64,000 nucleotides of DNA. Source: Candidatus Gastranaerophilales bacterium. GTDB lineage: Bacteria > Cyanobacteriota > Vampirovibrionia > Gastranaerophilales > Gastranaerophilaceae. Both the position numbers and the translations under genes were made by a program. A model generated the notes under the pieces. The model was not told where the DNA came from, did no database searches, and saw only the letters and a list, made by a program, of their open reading frames with translations. The DNA is taken from contig CALVFT010000006.1 in NCBI GenBank assembly GCA_944326915.1, forward strand, positions 17,464 through 81,463, in the 5' to 3' direction. Of this stretch, positions 43,591 to 54,261 are shown in pieces; the stretch's first letter is position 1; every line of letters starts with the position of its first letter.

Positions 43591-43877
43591 ACGATAGTAA
43601 AAAAGATTTAGAAAATAAATTGTATACAGTAAAATATAATCCTGATAGTGAGTCTCATCTTACTCCTGTACCGGAATCTTGTGCTAACTGTCGTAGCAAA
43701 GCTTGTACATTTGTATGCCCTGCTGGGGTTTATGAGTGGGATGAAGAAAATAACAGGCTGATTGTAAATTATGAGGATTGTCTTGAGTGTGGAGCTTGTA
43801 GAATCGCTTGTGAAGATAAGTCTTTGAGCTGGGTGTATCCAAAAGGAACGAAGGGTGTAACATTTAAACAGGGCTAA
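43587..43877 (+). CDS. fixX: FixX-like ferredoxin
   Basis: A ferredoxin-like protein with two cysteine groups, CANCRSKACTFVC and CLECGACRIAC, suitable for one or two Fe-S clusters. It is the electron acceptor of FixC in the FixABCX complex. I start it at ATG 43587, where ATGA overlaps the fixC stop and GGAG lies nine bases upstream; a longer ATG at 43572 has no better site. With fixC it forms a tight two-gene unit. A promoter and a second gene follow. Confidence 0.85.
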   Translation: MNDSKKDLENKLYTVKYNPDSESHLTPVPESCANCRSKACTFVCPAGVYEWDEENNRLIVNYEDCLECGACRIACEDKSLSWVYPKGTKGVTFKQG

Positions 43878-43891
43878 TTTTATTATTTTGC

Positions 43892-43920
43892 TTGACATAA
43901 ATGCTTAAAAACGTGATAAT
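43892..43920 (+). promoter_or_regulatory. Sigma-70 promoter of the duplicated-repeat gene
   Basis: TTGACA (43892-43897) and GATAAT (43915-43920) are 17 bases apart, 40 bases before the ATG at 43960. The -35 is a perfect match. Confidence 0.75.
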
Positions 43921-43959
43921 AATTCTATCGTAAGAGATTATTATAAGGAGAGAGGCATT

Positions 43960-44337
43960 ATGAAAGAAGAGTACAGCAATCAACATAGACGTTGGTATGA
44001 TAAAGATCCTGTTTTGTCTCAAGCTGTAAAGACTTTAGAAGAAACAAGCGATGAGACACAAATTAGAATTGCGCTAAATTTGATAAAAATTATTATTGAA
44101 CACAATATTGAAGAAGAAAAATTTGAAGCTGTTGAAGATATTATAAATGCTGTAGGCTCAGGTTTGGATGATAATAGAAAAGGTCGTTGGTATGATATTG
44201 ACTCAACTTTAAGGACTGCAATGAATATGTTGCAGAATTGTCCAGAAGCGACTCAGCATATTATAGCAAAAGAAATGGCTAAAATGGTTGTTGAAACTAT
44301 AAAAAAAGATGAAGATACAGAAGATGATGAAGAATAA
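43960..44337 (+). CDS. Small acidic protein with two internal repeats
   Basis: The protein is not recognised. Two copies of a roughly 45-residue unit are visible: RRWYDKDPVLSQAVKTLEET with IALNLIKIII, and GRWYDIDSTLRTAMNMLQNC with IAKEMAKMVV. Each reads as a helical hairpin opening with (R/G)RWYD. The C-terminus is acidic (KKDEDTEDDEE). It is small, soluble and probably a dimer or protein-binding module. A strong promoter, an AGGAGAG site and a terminator flank it, so it is a self-contained, well-expressed gene. Confidence 0.7.
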   Translation: MKEEYSNQHRRWYDKDPVLSQAVKTLEETSDETQIRIALNLIKIIIEHNIEEEKFEAVEDIINAVGSGLDDNRKGRWYDIDSTLRTAMNMLQNCPEATQHIIAKEMAKMVVETIKKDEDTEDDEE

Positions 44338-44365
44338 AAAAGAGCTCTTAATAGAGCTCTTTTTT
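44336..44365 (+). terminator. Bidirectional terminator after the duplicated-repeat gene
   Basis: A 13-bp perfect stem built on AGAGCTCT with A-run and T-run on either side lies between two convergent genes. Confidence 0.88.
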
Positions 44366-44928
44366 TATAATTGAATTGTTCTGAATAGTGTGTAATATCT
44401 ATGATCACCCCAGTATATTACTACTGATAAGAAATTATTTTCAAGTTCTGTAAGTTCAAGATAAGTTTGTGGTGTCGGTTCTCTTTTTGAGCTAGGGAAA
44501 ATTTTCCCTACTAAATTAAGTGCATTTATATGGAATTTTTGACTTGGTGTTAATTTTGCTTTTGGTAAATTTTCATCATAAAACATTTCAGGTACTATGT
44601 CTCTTTTATAGACGGGTACAGTATACTTAACAGTTCCTGCTTCTTTAAACAAAATATACCAATTACCTTTGTGCTCCCTTGGAGTCAATAGGTAATAGCC
44701 GGGCTCAATTGTTATGCTCTTAAAAAATATAGGTGATGTTAGTCTGAACAGAGGGTATGGAGACCAACTGGAATTTCTTGTATCATAAAGTTCGCCAGGG
44801 TCAATCCCATGAACATATTTGAATGTTGGCACTTCTAAGTCTTGATATATTTGTCTGTAATCAGTTTCATCTGCTAAAGCAAAACTACCTATCAATAATG
44901 CACATAATACGATAATCAGTTTTTTCAT
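44365..44928 (-). CDS. Secreted hypothetical protein (187 aa)
   Basis: A signal peptide (MKKLIIVLCALLIGSFALA) precedes about 165 residues without a recognised domain. It is beta-rich, with Tyr/Pro-rich segments (EPGYYLLTPREHKGNWYILF) and a C-terminal strand FLSVVIYWGDHRYYTLF. It is probably periplasmic. It stands alone between two transcription units. The terminator hairpin downstream overlaps its stop region. Confidence 0.6.
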   Translation of the reverse strand: MKKLIIVLCALLIGSFALADETDYRQIYQDLEVPTFKYVHGIDPGELYDTRNSSWSPYPLFRLTSPIFFKSITIEPGYYLLTPREHKGNWYILFKEAGTVKYTVPVYKRDIVPEMFYDENLPKAKLTPSQKFHINALNLVGKIFPSSKREPTPQTYLELTELENNFLSVVIYWGDHRYYTLFRTIQL

Positions 44929-45020
44929 ATTTTATATTTTAATGATTTCAATTTAAAAAGCAAGTATAAAATGATTTATTTTTATAGTAAAATCATAAAA
45001 CAGACTAAAGGAGAAAAATT

Positions 45021-47854
<2,834 letters not shown>

Positions 47855-47877
47855 AAGGTTTTTTAAATAGAGGATTT

Positions 47878-48336
47878 ATGAAGAAAAGAAACGCAAAAGT
47901 TATACAAATAGCAGGTATAAGAGGTTTATTATTAGTAGGCTTTGTGGCTGTATGTTTGGCTGCAGGTTTTGTAGTATTCCCGGGATTGGTTGCTATGCAT
48001 TTATGGAATTATGCAGTATCTTTCACGTATTTTATTCCTGCAATTAATATTTATCAAGGTATTTTATTATGGGCTATATTTGGAATTACAGGGTTTATCA
48101 TTAATGATAGAAAAAAATTCCTGGTAGCATATAAAGCCCCTACTCAACTTTCTGAAGAAGAGATGAGAAAGCTTATGGAACGTGTAAAAATTCAATCTCA
48201 AACTCAGATGCTGAATTCTATGATTTTAAAGTCAAAAGAATTACAGTCTATGGAAGAAAAGAATAATATAGAAAAGATTGATAAGCTTGATAAAGAAGAA
48301 GCTCAATCTCAAGAAAAAGATATCCATAAGGTATAA
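47878..48336 (+). CDS. Small membrane protein with two helices and a coiled C-terminus
   Basis: The protein is not recognised. Two hydrophobic segments (about 15-40 and 59-76) are followed by a charged, Met- and Gln-rich region (about 95-150) likely to form a coiled coil on the cytoplasmic side. There is no cleavable signal peptide. It lies 23 bases after ligA and 11 bases before the SIMPL gene, so it is the middle gene of a probable three-gene unit. Confidence 0.6.
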   Translation: MKKRNAKVIQIAGIRGLLLVGFVAVCLAAGFVVFPGLVAMHLWNYAVSFTYFIPAINIYQGILLWAIFGITGFIINDRKKFLVAYKAPTQLSEEEMRKLMERVKIQSQTQMLNSMILKSKELQSMEEKNNIEKIDKLDKEEAQSQEKDIHKV

Positions 48337-48347
48337 AGGAGAATTGT

Positions 48348-49091
48348 ATGAAAAAATTGGTTTTGTGTGGTATTGCAGCTACAATGCTAGTTGGACCATT
48401 TGCTTTGTCTAGTGAGGCGTTATCAAATACTTCAGATTCACAAAGAGGATATATTTCTGTAAATGCATCTGCTAATACAGAATTAGCTCCAGATGTTGCA
48501 GAAATTTCTATCGCTGTTCAAACTTTTGATAGTAAGTCTATGCAAAAAGCTACGCAAGAAAATAAAGAAATTTCAGATAAAGTTATCTCTGCGTTAAAAT
48601 CTATGATTAATACTACAAATGGGGATTATGTTAAAACTTCTGATTTTAATGCATCTCCAATTTATTCTTATTCTGGAAGCAAGAGAAACTTTGATAAATA
48701 TCAAGTATCTAATAGAGTTATCGTGCATACAAAATCAATTGATAAAATTGGTTCTATGATTGATAAAGCTATTTCATTGGGTGCTACAAATGTGGATGAT
48801 TTGACTTTCTCTGTTTCTAAGTATGATGATCAATGTAACGAATTACTTGGTATTGCAGTGAAAAAAGCCCAAAATCAAGCTAATTCTATCGCAAAATATG
48901 CAGGAACTTCTACGGCAGGAATTAGAACAATGGATGTAAGTTGTAGCGCTAACAATCCAAGAGCTCCTTATAGAATGATGCTCAGTGCAAAGAATGTTGC
49001 AGGAGATATGGCAGAATCTTCTACTACTGTAATTGAGCAAGGTGTGGTAAAGATTTTTGCAAATGTAAATGCTAGTTTCTTTGTTAAGTAA
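48348..49091 (+). CDS. SIMPL-domain (DUF541) secreted protein
   Basis: A signal peptide (MKKLVLCGIAATMLVGPFAL) leads to a SIMPL/DUF541 domain, with the typical ISVNASANTELAPDVAEISI opening and the middle segment YQVSNRVIVHTKSIDKIGSM. The family is periplasmic; named members have been tied to stress responses and to interleukin-receptor kinase binding, but the molecular function is not settled. Its 247 residues are normal length. AAAGGAG precedes the ATG. A terminator follows. Confidence 0.88.
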   Translation: MKKLVLCGIAATMLVGPFALSSEALSNTSDSQRGYISVNASANTELAPDVAEISIAVQTFDSKSMQKATQENKEISDKVISALKSMINTTNGDYVKTSDFNASPIYSYSGSKRNFDKYQVSNRVIVHTKSIDKIGSMIDKAISLGATNVDDLTFSVSKYDDQCNELLGIAVKKAQNQANSIAKYAGTSTAGIRTMDVSCSANNPRAPYRMMLSAKNVAGDMAESSTTVIEQGVVKIFANVNASFFVK

Positions 49092-49113
49092 GTATAGTGT
49101 TAGGTGACTTTTG

Positions 49114-49144
49114 AAAGACCGAAAATTTATTTTTCGGTCTTTTT
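49114..49144 (+). terminator. Terminator of the SIMPL gene
   Basis: Stem GACCGAAAA / TTTTCGGTC (49117-49125 and 49131-49139) followed by TTTTT, 25 bases after the stop. Confidence 0.85.
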
Positions 49145-49183
49145 ATATAGCAAAAATTTTTTTGTTCAGTTTTAATTCTATCT

Positions 49184-49669
49184 ATGATGAATATTAATTT
49201 TAATGGTATAAAAAATTTAAGAGTTTCTGTTCAAAAAGAAAAACATACTAATCAATATTGTTCAAATGAAATTAGCCCATTAAAGCCTATGATTTCAAAT
49301 GGAATAATTTTGGATGCGTATTTGGATGATGTTGGTAATAAAGATTTGAAAAAGTACCATGAAATTTTAACCAGATTGGGCAACGTTAATAAAAAAGATT
49401 ACTTTGATAAAAAAGACAAATCCCATATTTCATTGCTATGTTATAGGTCAAATTTTGACCGAAATAAATTTCCATATTCTTTTGTTTTAAATGAGAACCC
49501 TATTGATTTTGGAAAAGATGATGTGTTACCTATTTTTTCTTTCTTAGCTAAAATAACTCGAAAAGAAATTGCAAATCCAGAGTATGGCCCAGCGAAAAAG
49601 CAAGCTCTATTAAATTTGAATAAAGCTATACAAGAAAATGCTGAAATTTATTTTGATATAAAAGCTTAA
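49184..49669 (+). CDS. Hypothetical protein (161 aa)
   Basis: The protein is not recognised. It starts with two tandem ATG codons and reads MMNINFNGIKNLRVS, followed by a soluble mixed alpha/beta body with a single Cys near the start (C26) and one in the middle. A helical stretch AKKQALLNLNKAIQENA lies near the C-terminus. There is no clear ribosome site, so either the start is a weak one or the mRNA begins nearby. Its stop overlaps the convergent glycosidase-like gene by four bases. Confidence 0.45.
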   Translation: MMNINFNGIKNLRVSVQKEKHTNQYCSNEISPLKPMISNGIILDAYLDDVGNKDLKKYHEILTRLGNVNKKDYFDKKDKSHISLLCYRSNFDRNKFPYSFVLNENPIDFGKDDVLPIFSFLAKITRKEIANPEYGPAKKQALLNLNKAIQENAEIYFDIKA

Positions 49670-50475
49670 TAGACGAGCATAAATGATTTAAGACTTCTGC
49701 CACCGCCATCGCCTTTTGTGGATACTACTTCGTATTTGTCTAAGTAGTTCATTGATGTAGAACTTCCACCATCAAACGCCATAGCTCTGTCTAGACCTAA
49801 ATTTTTTACATAATCATGTACTTCATATAAGTCCATTGGATGGTCGTCTGTGAATATCAAAATATGTACTTCGTCAGAATTTTTTAATCCAATTATAGTT
49901 CTTGCAACTTTGTGCAGTACTGAAGCAGATTCTCTAATTATTTCTCCATCTTCATTTTTTATTATAAAACCTTCTTCTTCAAGCCTTAGGTCAGGATAAA
50001 CTAATGGCCCGCCTTGAGCAGAAGTTCTTATTACACAACCAAAGTCTACAGGGCTTTTATGTGGAGTAATTTCGTAATGAAGCTTTCTTGTACTATCACA
50101 TTCTATTACGCGAAACTCAGTTCTGTTCATAATTTTATCAAGGTTACGTCTTAAGAATGGATTAGTCATGATGTTTTCGTTAAACATTGGGTCTTCTATA
50201 GTCGTACGATCATTGACTACATAGGATATTGTTTTTTGGTTTTTAGGATCAAAAAATCCTGCATTAATAGTTAATCTTGCATGTGATTTGTGATGGGCCT
50301 CTCTATTTGTAATAAGAGATTCTGAAGACATAAATCTTATACGTTTTTTTATTTTATCGCCCTTAAATGTTATATGGTATATTCCATCGTTGTATTCAAC
50401 ATTTATAGGTGGTGCAGCAACTGCTATTTGTGCTGCAATAATCATTGATAAAAATAAAAAACACAATTTTTTCAT
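49666..50475 (-). CDS. Phosphodiester glycosidase-like (NAGPA-domain) secreted protein
   Basis: A signal peptide (MKKLCFLFLSMIIAAQIAVA) leads to a NAGPA-type domain: LTINAGFFDPKN, CVIRTSAQGGPLV, KVARTIIGLKN and MAFDGGSSTSMNYL, the last holding conserved Asp and Ser residues. In the named enzyme family this domain uncovers GlcNAc-phosphodiesters. In bacteria it is linked to cell-envelope glycans. Its 269 residues match the single-domain form. It follows the LptF/G gene by two bases, so an envelope role is likely. Confidence 0.85.
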   Translation of the reverse strand: MKKLCFLFLSMIIAAQIAVAAPPINVEYNDGIYHITFKGDKIKKRIRFMSSESLITNREAHHKSHARLTINAGFFDPKNQKTISYVVNDRTTIEDPMFNENIMTNPFLRRNLDKIMNRTEFRVIECDSTRKLHYEITPHKSPVDFGCVIRTSAQGGPLVYPDLRLEEEGFIIKNEDGEIIRESASVLHKVARTIIGLKNSDEVHILIFTDDHPMDLYEVHDYVKNLGLDRAMAFDGGSSTSMNYLDKYEVVSTKGDGGGRSLKSFMLVY

Positions 50476-50477
50476 AT

Positions 50478-51590
50478 TTATAGATCCTTAGATTTGTAGA
50501 ATGCAATTATTGCACATAAAAATGCTGCCGGAGGGAATACTGCAGTAAGGAACGGGTGCATTACACCTTTTTCTGCGAGTAAGTCGAAGAAAGGCAGGGT
50601 TATATAATATACAAATATACAACCTATTGCGATTACAAAACCTACCATTCTTTGTTCTCTTGGTTTGCTAAACCCTAACAATGCCCCCATAATTGCTAGT
50701 AGGACACATACAAATGGGTGGAAGAATCTTTGAAGATACTTGTTTAACATATACCTGTATTCTTCGTCCAAACCTTCTTTTTTCAGCAATTTTATGTAAT
50801 TTCTTAAGTTGTGATTATTTATTTCACGTTCTTTTTTTATTGAATATGTCATTAGAATGTAAGCATTTTTTGCTGATTCTCCTTGTAAAATATCAAGGGT
50901 AGGAAGTTTTTTGACATCAACAAATATACCGTCATTAGAAATTTCATATTGAGTAATATCTTTTAAATGCCATTTATCAGGTAGTGTTTCACCTTCTTTT
51001 GCGTGATATATATTATTCAATTGGTGAACATCTGCATAAATTCTTTTTGAAAAATCCAACACAATAACATTGTTCATATGGTTTGCTCTAAATCTTGATA
51101 CAATTACTGCCATTGTAGGGATGTTGTTTTTGTCTTTTTGAGTATAAATATATTGTGTTGTAGGGTTATTACCGTTAATTGCATTAGCTTTATTTACAGA
51201 GTATGGTATTAATTTATCACCTGTTACAAAACAAAGGTAAGTAAAAATAAAACTCAAAACAATTACTGGAGCTATAATTCTTCTGAAAGACATTCCAACC
51301 GCTCTAAAAATTGTTAGCTCGGAGTCTTTACTTAGTTTATCAAATGTAAATAAAGTTCCAAGTAGAAGTCCTACTGGGAAAGCTTTTCCTAATATTTTTG
51401 GTAATTCATATATGATTACTAAAATAGCTGTTTTTACTGTATATTGACCTTCAAGAGTTCTTTTGATGGTATTCAAAAGCATTTCCGGAGCAATCCATAC
51501 AACTGTAAATAGCAGAATTGCAACTAATGAAGTAACTAAAATTTGATTAAATATGTATTTGTCATATATGGTTATTTTAGGAAATTTCAT
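50478..51590 (-). CDS. LptF/LptG-family lipopolysaccharide export permease
   Basis: An inner-membrane permease of the YjgP/YjgQ family (370 residues, about six membrane helices with a large periplasmic domain at about 130-270). It extracts lipopolysaccharide from the inner membrane with LptB. The sequence starts KFPKITIYDKYIFNQIL, typical of the family. Only one such permease gene is seen here, so it may work as a homodimer or with a copy elsewhere. Its ATG overlaps the lptB stop by one base (TAATG), giving coupled translation. Confidence 0.88.
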   Translation of the reverse strand: MKFPKITIYDKYIFNQILVTSLVAILLFTVVWIAPEMLLNTIKRTLEGQYTVKTAILVIIYELPKILGKAFPVGLLLGTLFTFDKLSKDSELTIFRAVGMSFRRIIAPVIVLSFIFTYLCFVTGDKLIPYSVNKANAINGNNPTTQYIYTQKDKNNIPTMAVIVSRFRANHMNNVIVLDFSKRIYADVHQLNNIYHAKEGETLPDKWHLKDITQYEISNDGIFVDVKKLPTLDILQGESAKNAYILMTYSIKKEREINNHNLRNYIKLLKKEGLDEEYRYMLNKYLQRFFHPFVCVLLAIMGALLGFSKPREQRMVGFVIAIGCIFVYYITLPFFDLLAEKGVMHPFLTAVFPPAAFLCAIIAFYKSKDL

Positions 51591-52315
51591 TAAAGAGCGA
51601 AATCCTTTCCTAGATAAAATTCTTTTGCTACAGGATCTACTGCAACATCTTTACTTTTACCTTGAATTTTAATTTTACCGTCAAAAATTACGTAGGCTCT
51701 ATCAGTGATTGATAAAGTTGCTTTTGGGTTGTGGTCTGTGATAAGAACCCCAAGGCCTTTGTCTTGAGAAATCTTTTTGATATTGTCTTTGATATCCCCG
51801 ATTGCAATAGGGTCGATACCTGCGAAAGGTTCATCTAGTAACATAAAATCAGGACTAGCTGCAAGTGCTCTTGCAATTTCCACCCTTCTTCTTTCTCCAC
51901 CTGATAGAGATACAGCTGCGTATGAACGTAACCTCGCAATACCAAATTCGTCAAGCAATTCTTCCAGTTTTCTTTTCTTTTCGTTAACAGTTAATTTATC
52001 GTTCATTTCAAGAACAAGCTTGATATTATCTTCTACAGAAAGTTTTCTGAAAATAGATGCTTCTTGTGGTAAATATCCAAGTCCTGCTTTTGCACGGATA
52101 TTCATTGGCCAGCTTGTTATATCTTGACCATCGAGTAGGATTTGTCCTTTATTTGGTTTTACGAGTCCTACAACCATATAAAAGGTTGTGGTTTTACCAG
52201 CTCCGTTAGGCCCTAGCAGACAAACTACTTCACCTTTATTCATCTCAAATGAAATGTCATTTACAACACTTCTATCTCCGTATATCTTAACAAGATTTTT
52301 AGCTTCTATTCTCAT
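51590..52315 (-). CDS. lptB: LPS export ABC transporter ATP-binding protein LptB
   Basis: A 241-residue ABC ATPase with Walker A GPNGAGKTT (35-43), Q-loop YLPQEASIF, signature LSGGERRRVEIARAL and Walker B FMLLDEPFAGID, followed by the His switch (LITDHN). Segments GLGYLPQEASIFRKLSVEDN and ITDRAYVIFDGK are typical of LptB. It powers the LPS transport bridge with the permease encoded by the next gene. It supports an outer membrane with lipopolysaccharide. Confidence 0.94.
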   Translation of the reverse strand: MRIEAKNLVKIYGDRSVVNDISFEMNKGEVVCLLGPNGAGKTTTFYMVVGLVKPNKGQILLDGQDITSWPMNIRAKAGLGYLPQEASIFRKLSVEDNIKLVLEMNDKLTVNEKKRKLEELLDEFGIARLRSYAAVSLSGGERRRVEIARALAASPDFMLLDEPFAGIDPIAIGDIKDNIKKISQDKGLGVLITDHNPKATLSITDRAYVIFDGKIKIQGKSKDVAVDPVAKEFYLGKDFAL

Positions 52316-52417
52316 CCAATATCCCTTCTTTAATGATAATATTTTACTCGAAAAAGATTTTTATTGCAATAATTCTTAAATCCTAAACTTTTATATGTTT
52401 AGAAAAACATTAACATT

Positions 52418-52447
52418 TGTTAATATATAAAGAATATATGTTATAGA
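52418..52447 (+). promoter_or_regulatory. Possible promoter in the lptB-trpS intergenic region
   Basis: TTGTTA (52418-52423) and TATAGA (52442-52447) are 18 bases apart, each with two mismatches to consensus. It lies about 20 bases before a short ORF and about 90 before a terminator hairpin. Confidence 0.3.
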
Positions 52448-52453
52448 TATTCT

Positions 52454-52558
52454 ACTGAGTGGTATACATGAAGTATAAACCATTTTCTTTTTCTTTATTT
52501 TCTCCTACACACTAACCTTTTACCAAATATGAGATTGGCCGTTTCGACGGCTATTTTT
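52454..52558 (+). ncRNA. Candidate small transcript in a 350-bp intergenic region
   Basis: The region 52316-52666 has no annotated gene on either strand. On the plus strand a weak promoter, a 15-codon ORF (ATG 52468 to TAA 52515, MKYKPFSFSLFSPTH) and a hairpin with a UUCG-type loop plus T-run form a plausible small transcription unit of about 105 bases. The ORF has only a weak ribosome site (GAGTGG). It does not resemble a known RNA family by eye. It may be a leader, a small protein gene or noise. Confidence 0.25.
52536..52558 (+). terminator. Stable hairpin with UUCG-type loop and T-run
   Basis: GCCGT-TTCG-ACGGC is a perfect 5-bp GC-rich stem around a TTCG loop, extended by two weaker pairs and followed by ATTTTT. 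Confidence 0.7.
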
Positions 52559-52601
52559 CTGAAAAGTTTTTCCTTCTGCCACAGTCATAGTGCAGAAATC
52601 C

Positions 52602-52641
52602 AAGCCGGTATGCAATCTCCGTTTATCTTGCACACCGGCTT
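52602..52641. other. Long hairpin downstream of trpS
   Basis: AAGCCGGTATGCAA pairs with TTGCACACCGGCTT (one mismatch in 14 bp) across a 12-nt loop. It lies 25 bases after the trpS stop on the minus strand. Neither strand has a good T-run, so it may be a weak terminator, an RNA stability element or part of the small transcript. Confidence 0.45.
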
Positions 52642-52666
52642 GTTGTTAATCATATTTTGTTTGTTA

Positions 52667-53668
52667 TTAGTACATTCCGATAATATTTCTAACTTCTGTT
52701 AGAATTTTTTGAGCTTCTTTTCTTGCTTTTTGAGAACCTGCTTCAATGATAGCTCTAACTTCTTCAGGATGAGCTTCGTAGTAGCGTCTTTTTTCTCTTA
52801 TCGGTGCAAATTTTTCATTAATTAGTTTCCCTAATTGGCGTTTGCAGTCAGCACAGCCTCGTTGTCCTTTTTCACATTCACAACGTACTGTATTTTTTTG
52901 TTCTTCGTCTGCAAAAATTTCCCAATATTTGAATGCAACTTGGCATTCATCTGGGTGCCCTGGGTCATCTTTTCTCATCCTACTTCTGTCAGTTATTGCT
53001 GACATTATTTTTTTTGCAGTAACTTCTTCTGAGTCTGATATTTTTATATCATTTTGGAATGATTTACCCATCTTATTTCCATCAAGTCCACATATTAAAG
53101 AACAGTGATTTAATAAAGGTTTTGCTTCGTTAAAAAATTCTGTTTTGTATATGTTATTAAAACGTCTTGCGATATCTCTTGTAATTTCAATGTGTGCGAC
53201 TTGATCAATTCCTACAGGAACTGCTGTTGCGTTGAACATCATAATATCAGCACTCATCAAAACCGGATAACCCATTAGTCCATAACTAATTTGAGAGTTT
53301 GTACCTTCTTTTGTACGTAAAATTTTTGCCATATCTTTTAAGGTTGGATCACGTTCTACCCAGTTTTGTGGGGTAATCATGCTTAGATATGTATTAAGTT
53401 CTGCAATTTCAGGTACAAGAGATTGTACATAAATTGTAGCTACGTTAGGATCGATGCCTGATGCTAGCCAGTCCATAACAACTTCAAGTGTGTCTTGTTT
53501 TAGATTTTCTGTTTTATCGTATTTTGTTGTAAGGGCGTGCCAGTCAGCTACAAAGAAGAAACTTTCATATTTATGTTGTAGTTCTACCCAGTTTTGGATT
53601 ACGCCTAAGTAATGTCCCAAATGTAGTTTTCCTGTAGGTCGCATTCCTGATACTATTCGTTCTGTCAT
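52667..53668 (-). CDS. trpS: Tryptophanyl-tRNA synthetase with iron-sulfur motif
   Basis: This enzyme charges tRNA-Trp. The HIGH motif is KLHLGHYLG near the start and the KMSKS motif is NKMGKS. A C-terminal cysteine set reads DEC then C-x22-C-x6-C-x2-C (ending CEKGQRGCADC), the spacing reported for the 4Fe-4S cluster of Thermotoga maritima TrpRS. I start it at ATG 53668, which has AAGGGTG upstream and a normal TERIVSGMRPTG opening; 16 further residues in the longer frame are unsupported. Its 333 residues are full length. Confidence 0.95.
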   Translation of the reverse strand: MTERIVSGMRPTGKLHLGHYLGVIQNWVELQHKYESFFFVADWHALTTKYDKTENLKQDTLEVVMDWLASGIDPNVATIYVQSLVPEIAELNTYLSMITPQNWVERDPTLKDMAKILRTKEGTNSQISYGLMGYPVLMSADIMMFNATAVPVGIDQVAHIEITRDIARRFNNIYKTEFFNEAKPLLNHCSLICGLDGNKMGKSFQNDIKISDSEEVTAKKIMSAITDRSRMRKDDPGHPDECQVAFKYWEIFADEEQKNTVRCECEKGQRGCADCKRQLGKLINEKFAPIREKRRYYEAHPEEVRAIIEAGSQKARKEAQKILTEVRNIIGMY

Positions 53669-53722
53669 AATTTTTACACCCTTTCTTATTCTTTTTCTAT
53701 TATATACAAAAAACAAATAAAA

Positions 53723-53743
53723 AAAGATGGCTTAGCCATCTTT
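53723..53743 (-). terminator. Terminator of the 92-aa gene
   Basis: A perfect 9-bp stem AAAGATGGC / GCCATCTTT with a 3-nt loop is followed on the minus strand by a T-run. It closes a 107-base 3' region of the 92-aa gene. Confidence 0.7.
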
Positions 53744-53849
53744 AAATAAAAAATAAATCCTATTCTTAGTTTCCTTTTATATTAGCCTTTTCCTTACCTT
53801 TTTGATTTTCCAACGATTTCGAATAATTTCCTTTTTTGTTTCCTATTGA

Positions 53850-54128
53850 TTATCTAACGACTTGTGATACGAAGTTTGCAATTTCGAAGAATGAATCTTT
53901 TACGAATTCTTTTGCTAGAGTTTTAATTGGTCTGTTTTCTATACAATCGAATACGTAATAGATTGGATCTTTAGCTGTATTGAAACGCATTCTTCTATCT
54001 TTTGCTGCAAAGTAGTTAAATTCTGATGAAGAATTTGTTTTTAATAAACCATTTTCATATTTCTTATTTGTCTTACTTCTAACGAATGTACCAAATTGAC
54101 CGCTATTTTTTTCTTTTGTTGGTGCCAT
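53850..54128 (-). CDS. Small hypothetical protein (92 aa)
   Basis: The protein is not recognised. It has a basic, Ser/Asn-rich N-terminus (APTKEKNSGQFGTF), a middle FNYFAAKDRRMRFNTAKD and a hydrophobic C-terminal helix (FFEIANFVSQVV), but no signal peptide. It stands alone between two terminators, one 20 bases behind trpS on the same strand. A purine-rich stretch (AAAGAGAG) precedes the ATG. It is followed by an unusual purine-rich 3' region. Confidence 0.5.
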   Translation of the reverse strand: MAPTKEKNSGQFGTFVRSKTNKKYENGLLKTNSSSEFNYFAAKDRRMRFNTAKDPIYYVFDCIENRPIKTLAKEFVKDSFFEIANFVSQVVR

Positions 54129-54195
54129 TTTCTTTTGCTCTCTTTCTCGTTTTATTTTCTTTTCTTTAAATATCTCTTACATATATATAAAATAT

Positions 54196-54229
54196 AACAC
54201 TTCGAAAAAATTGCCTTTTTCGAAGTGTT
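54196..54229 (-). terminator. Terminator hairpin of the efflux operon
   Basis: A 14-bp perfect stem AACACTTCGAAAAA / TTTTTCGAAGTGTT with a 6-nt loop lies 30 bases after the tolC-like stop on the minus strand. The tail is T-rich but lacks a clean T-run. Confidence 0.6.
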
Positions 54230-54261
54230 ATTGTTAACATTTGTTAATCTAGTTTAAATAA

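Noticed and set aside
52410..54247. The 14-mer TTAACATTTGTTAA occurs in two intergenic regions (52410-52423 and 54234-54247).
   Set aside because: At about 30% GC, exact pairs of 14-mers are expected by chance in 64 kb, and the two sites share no other feature.
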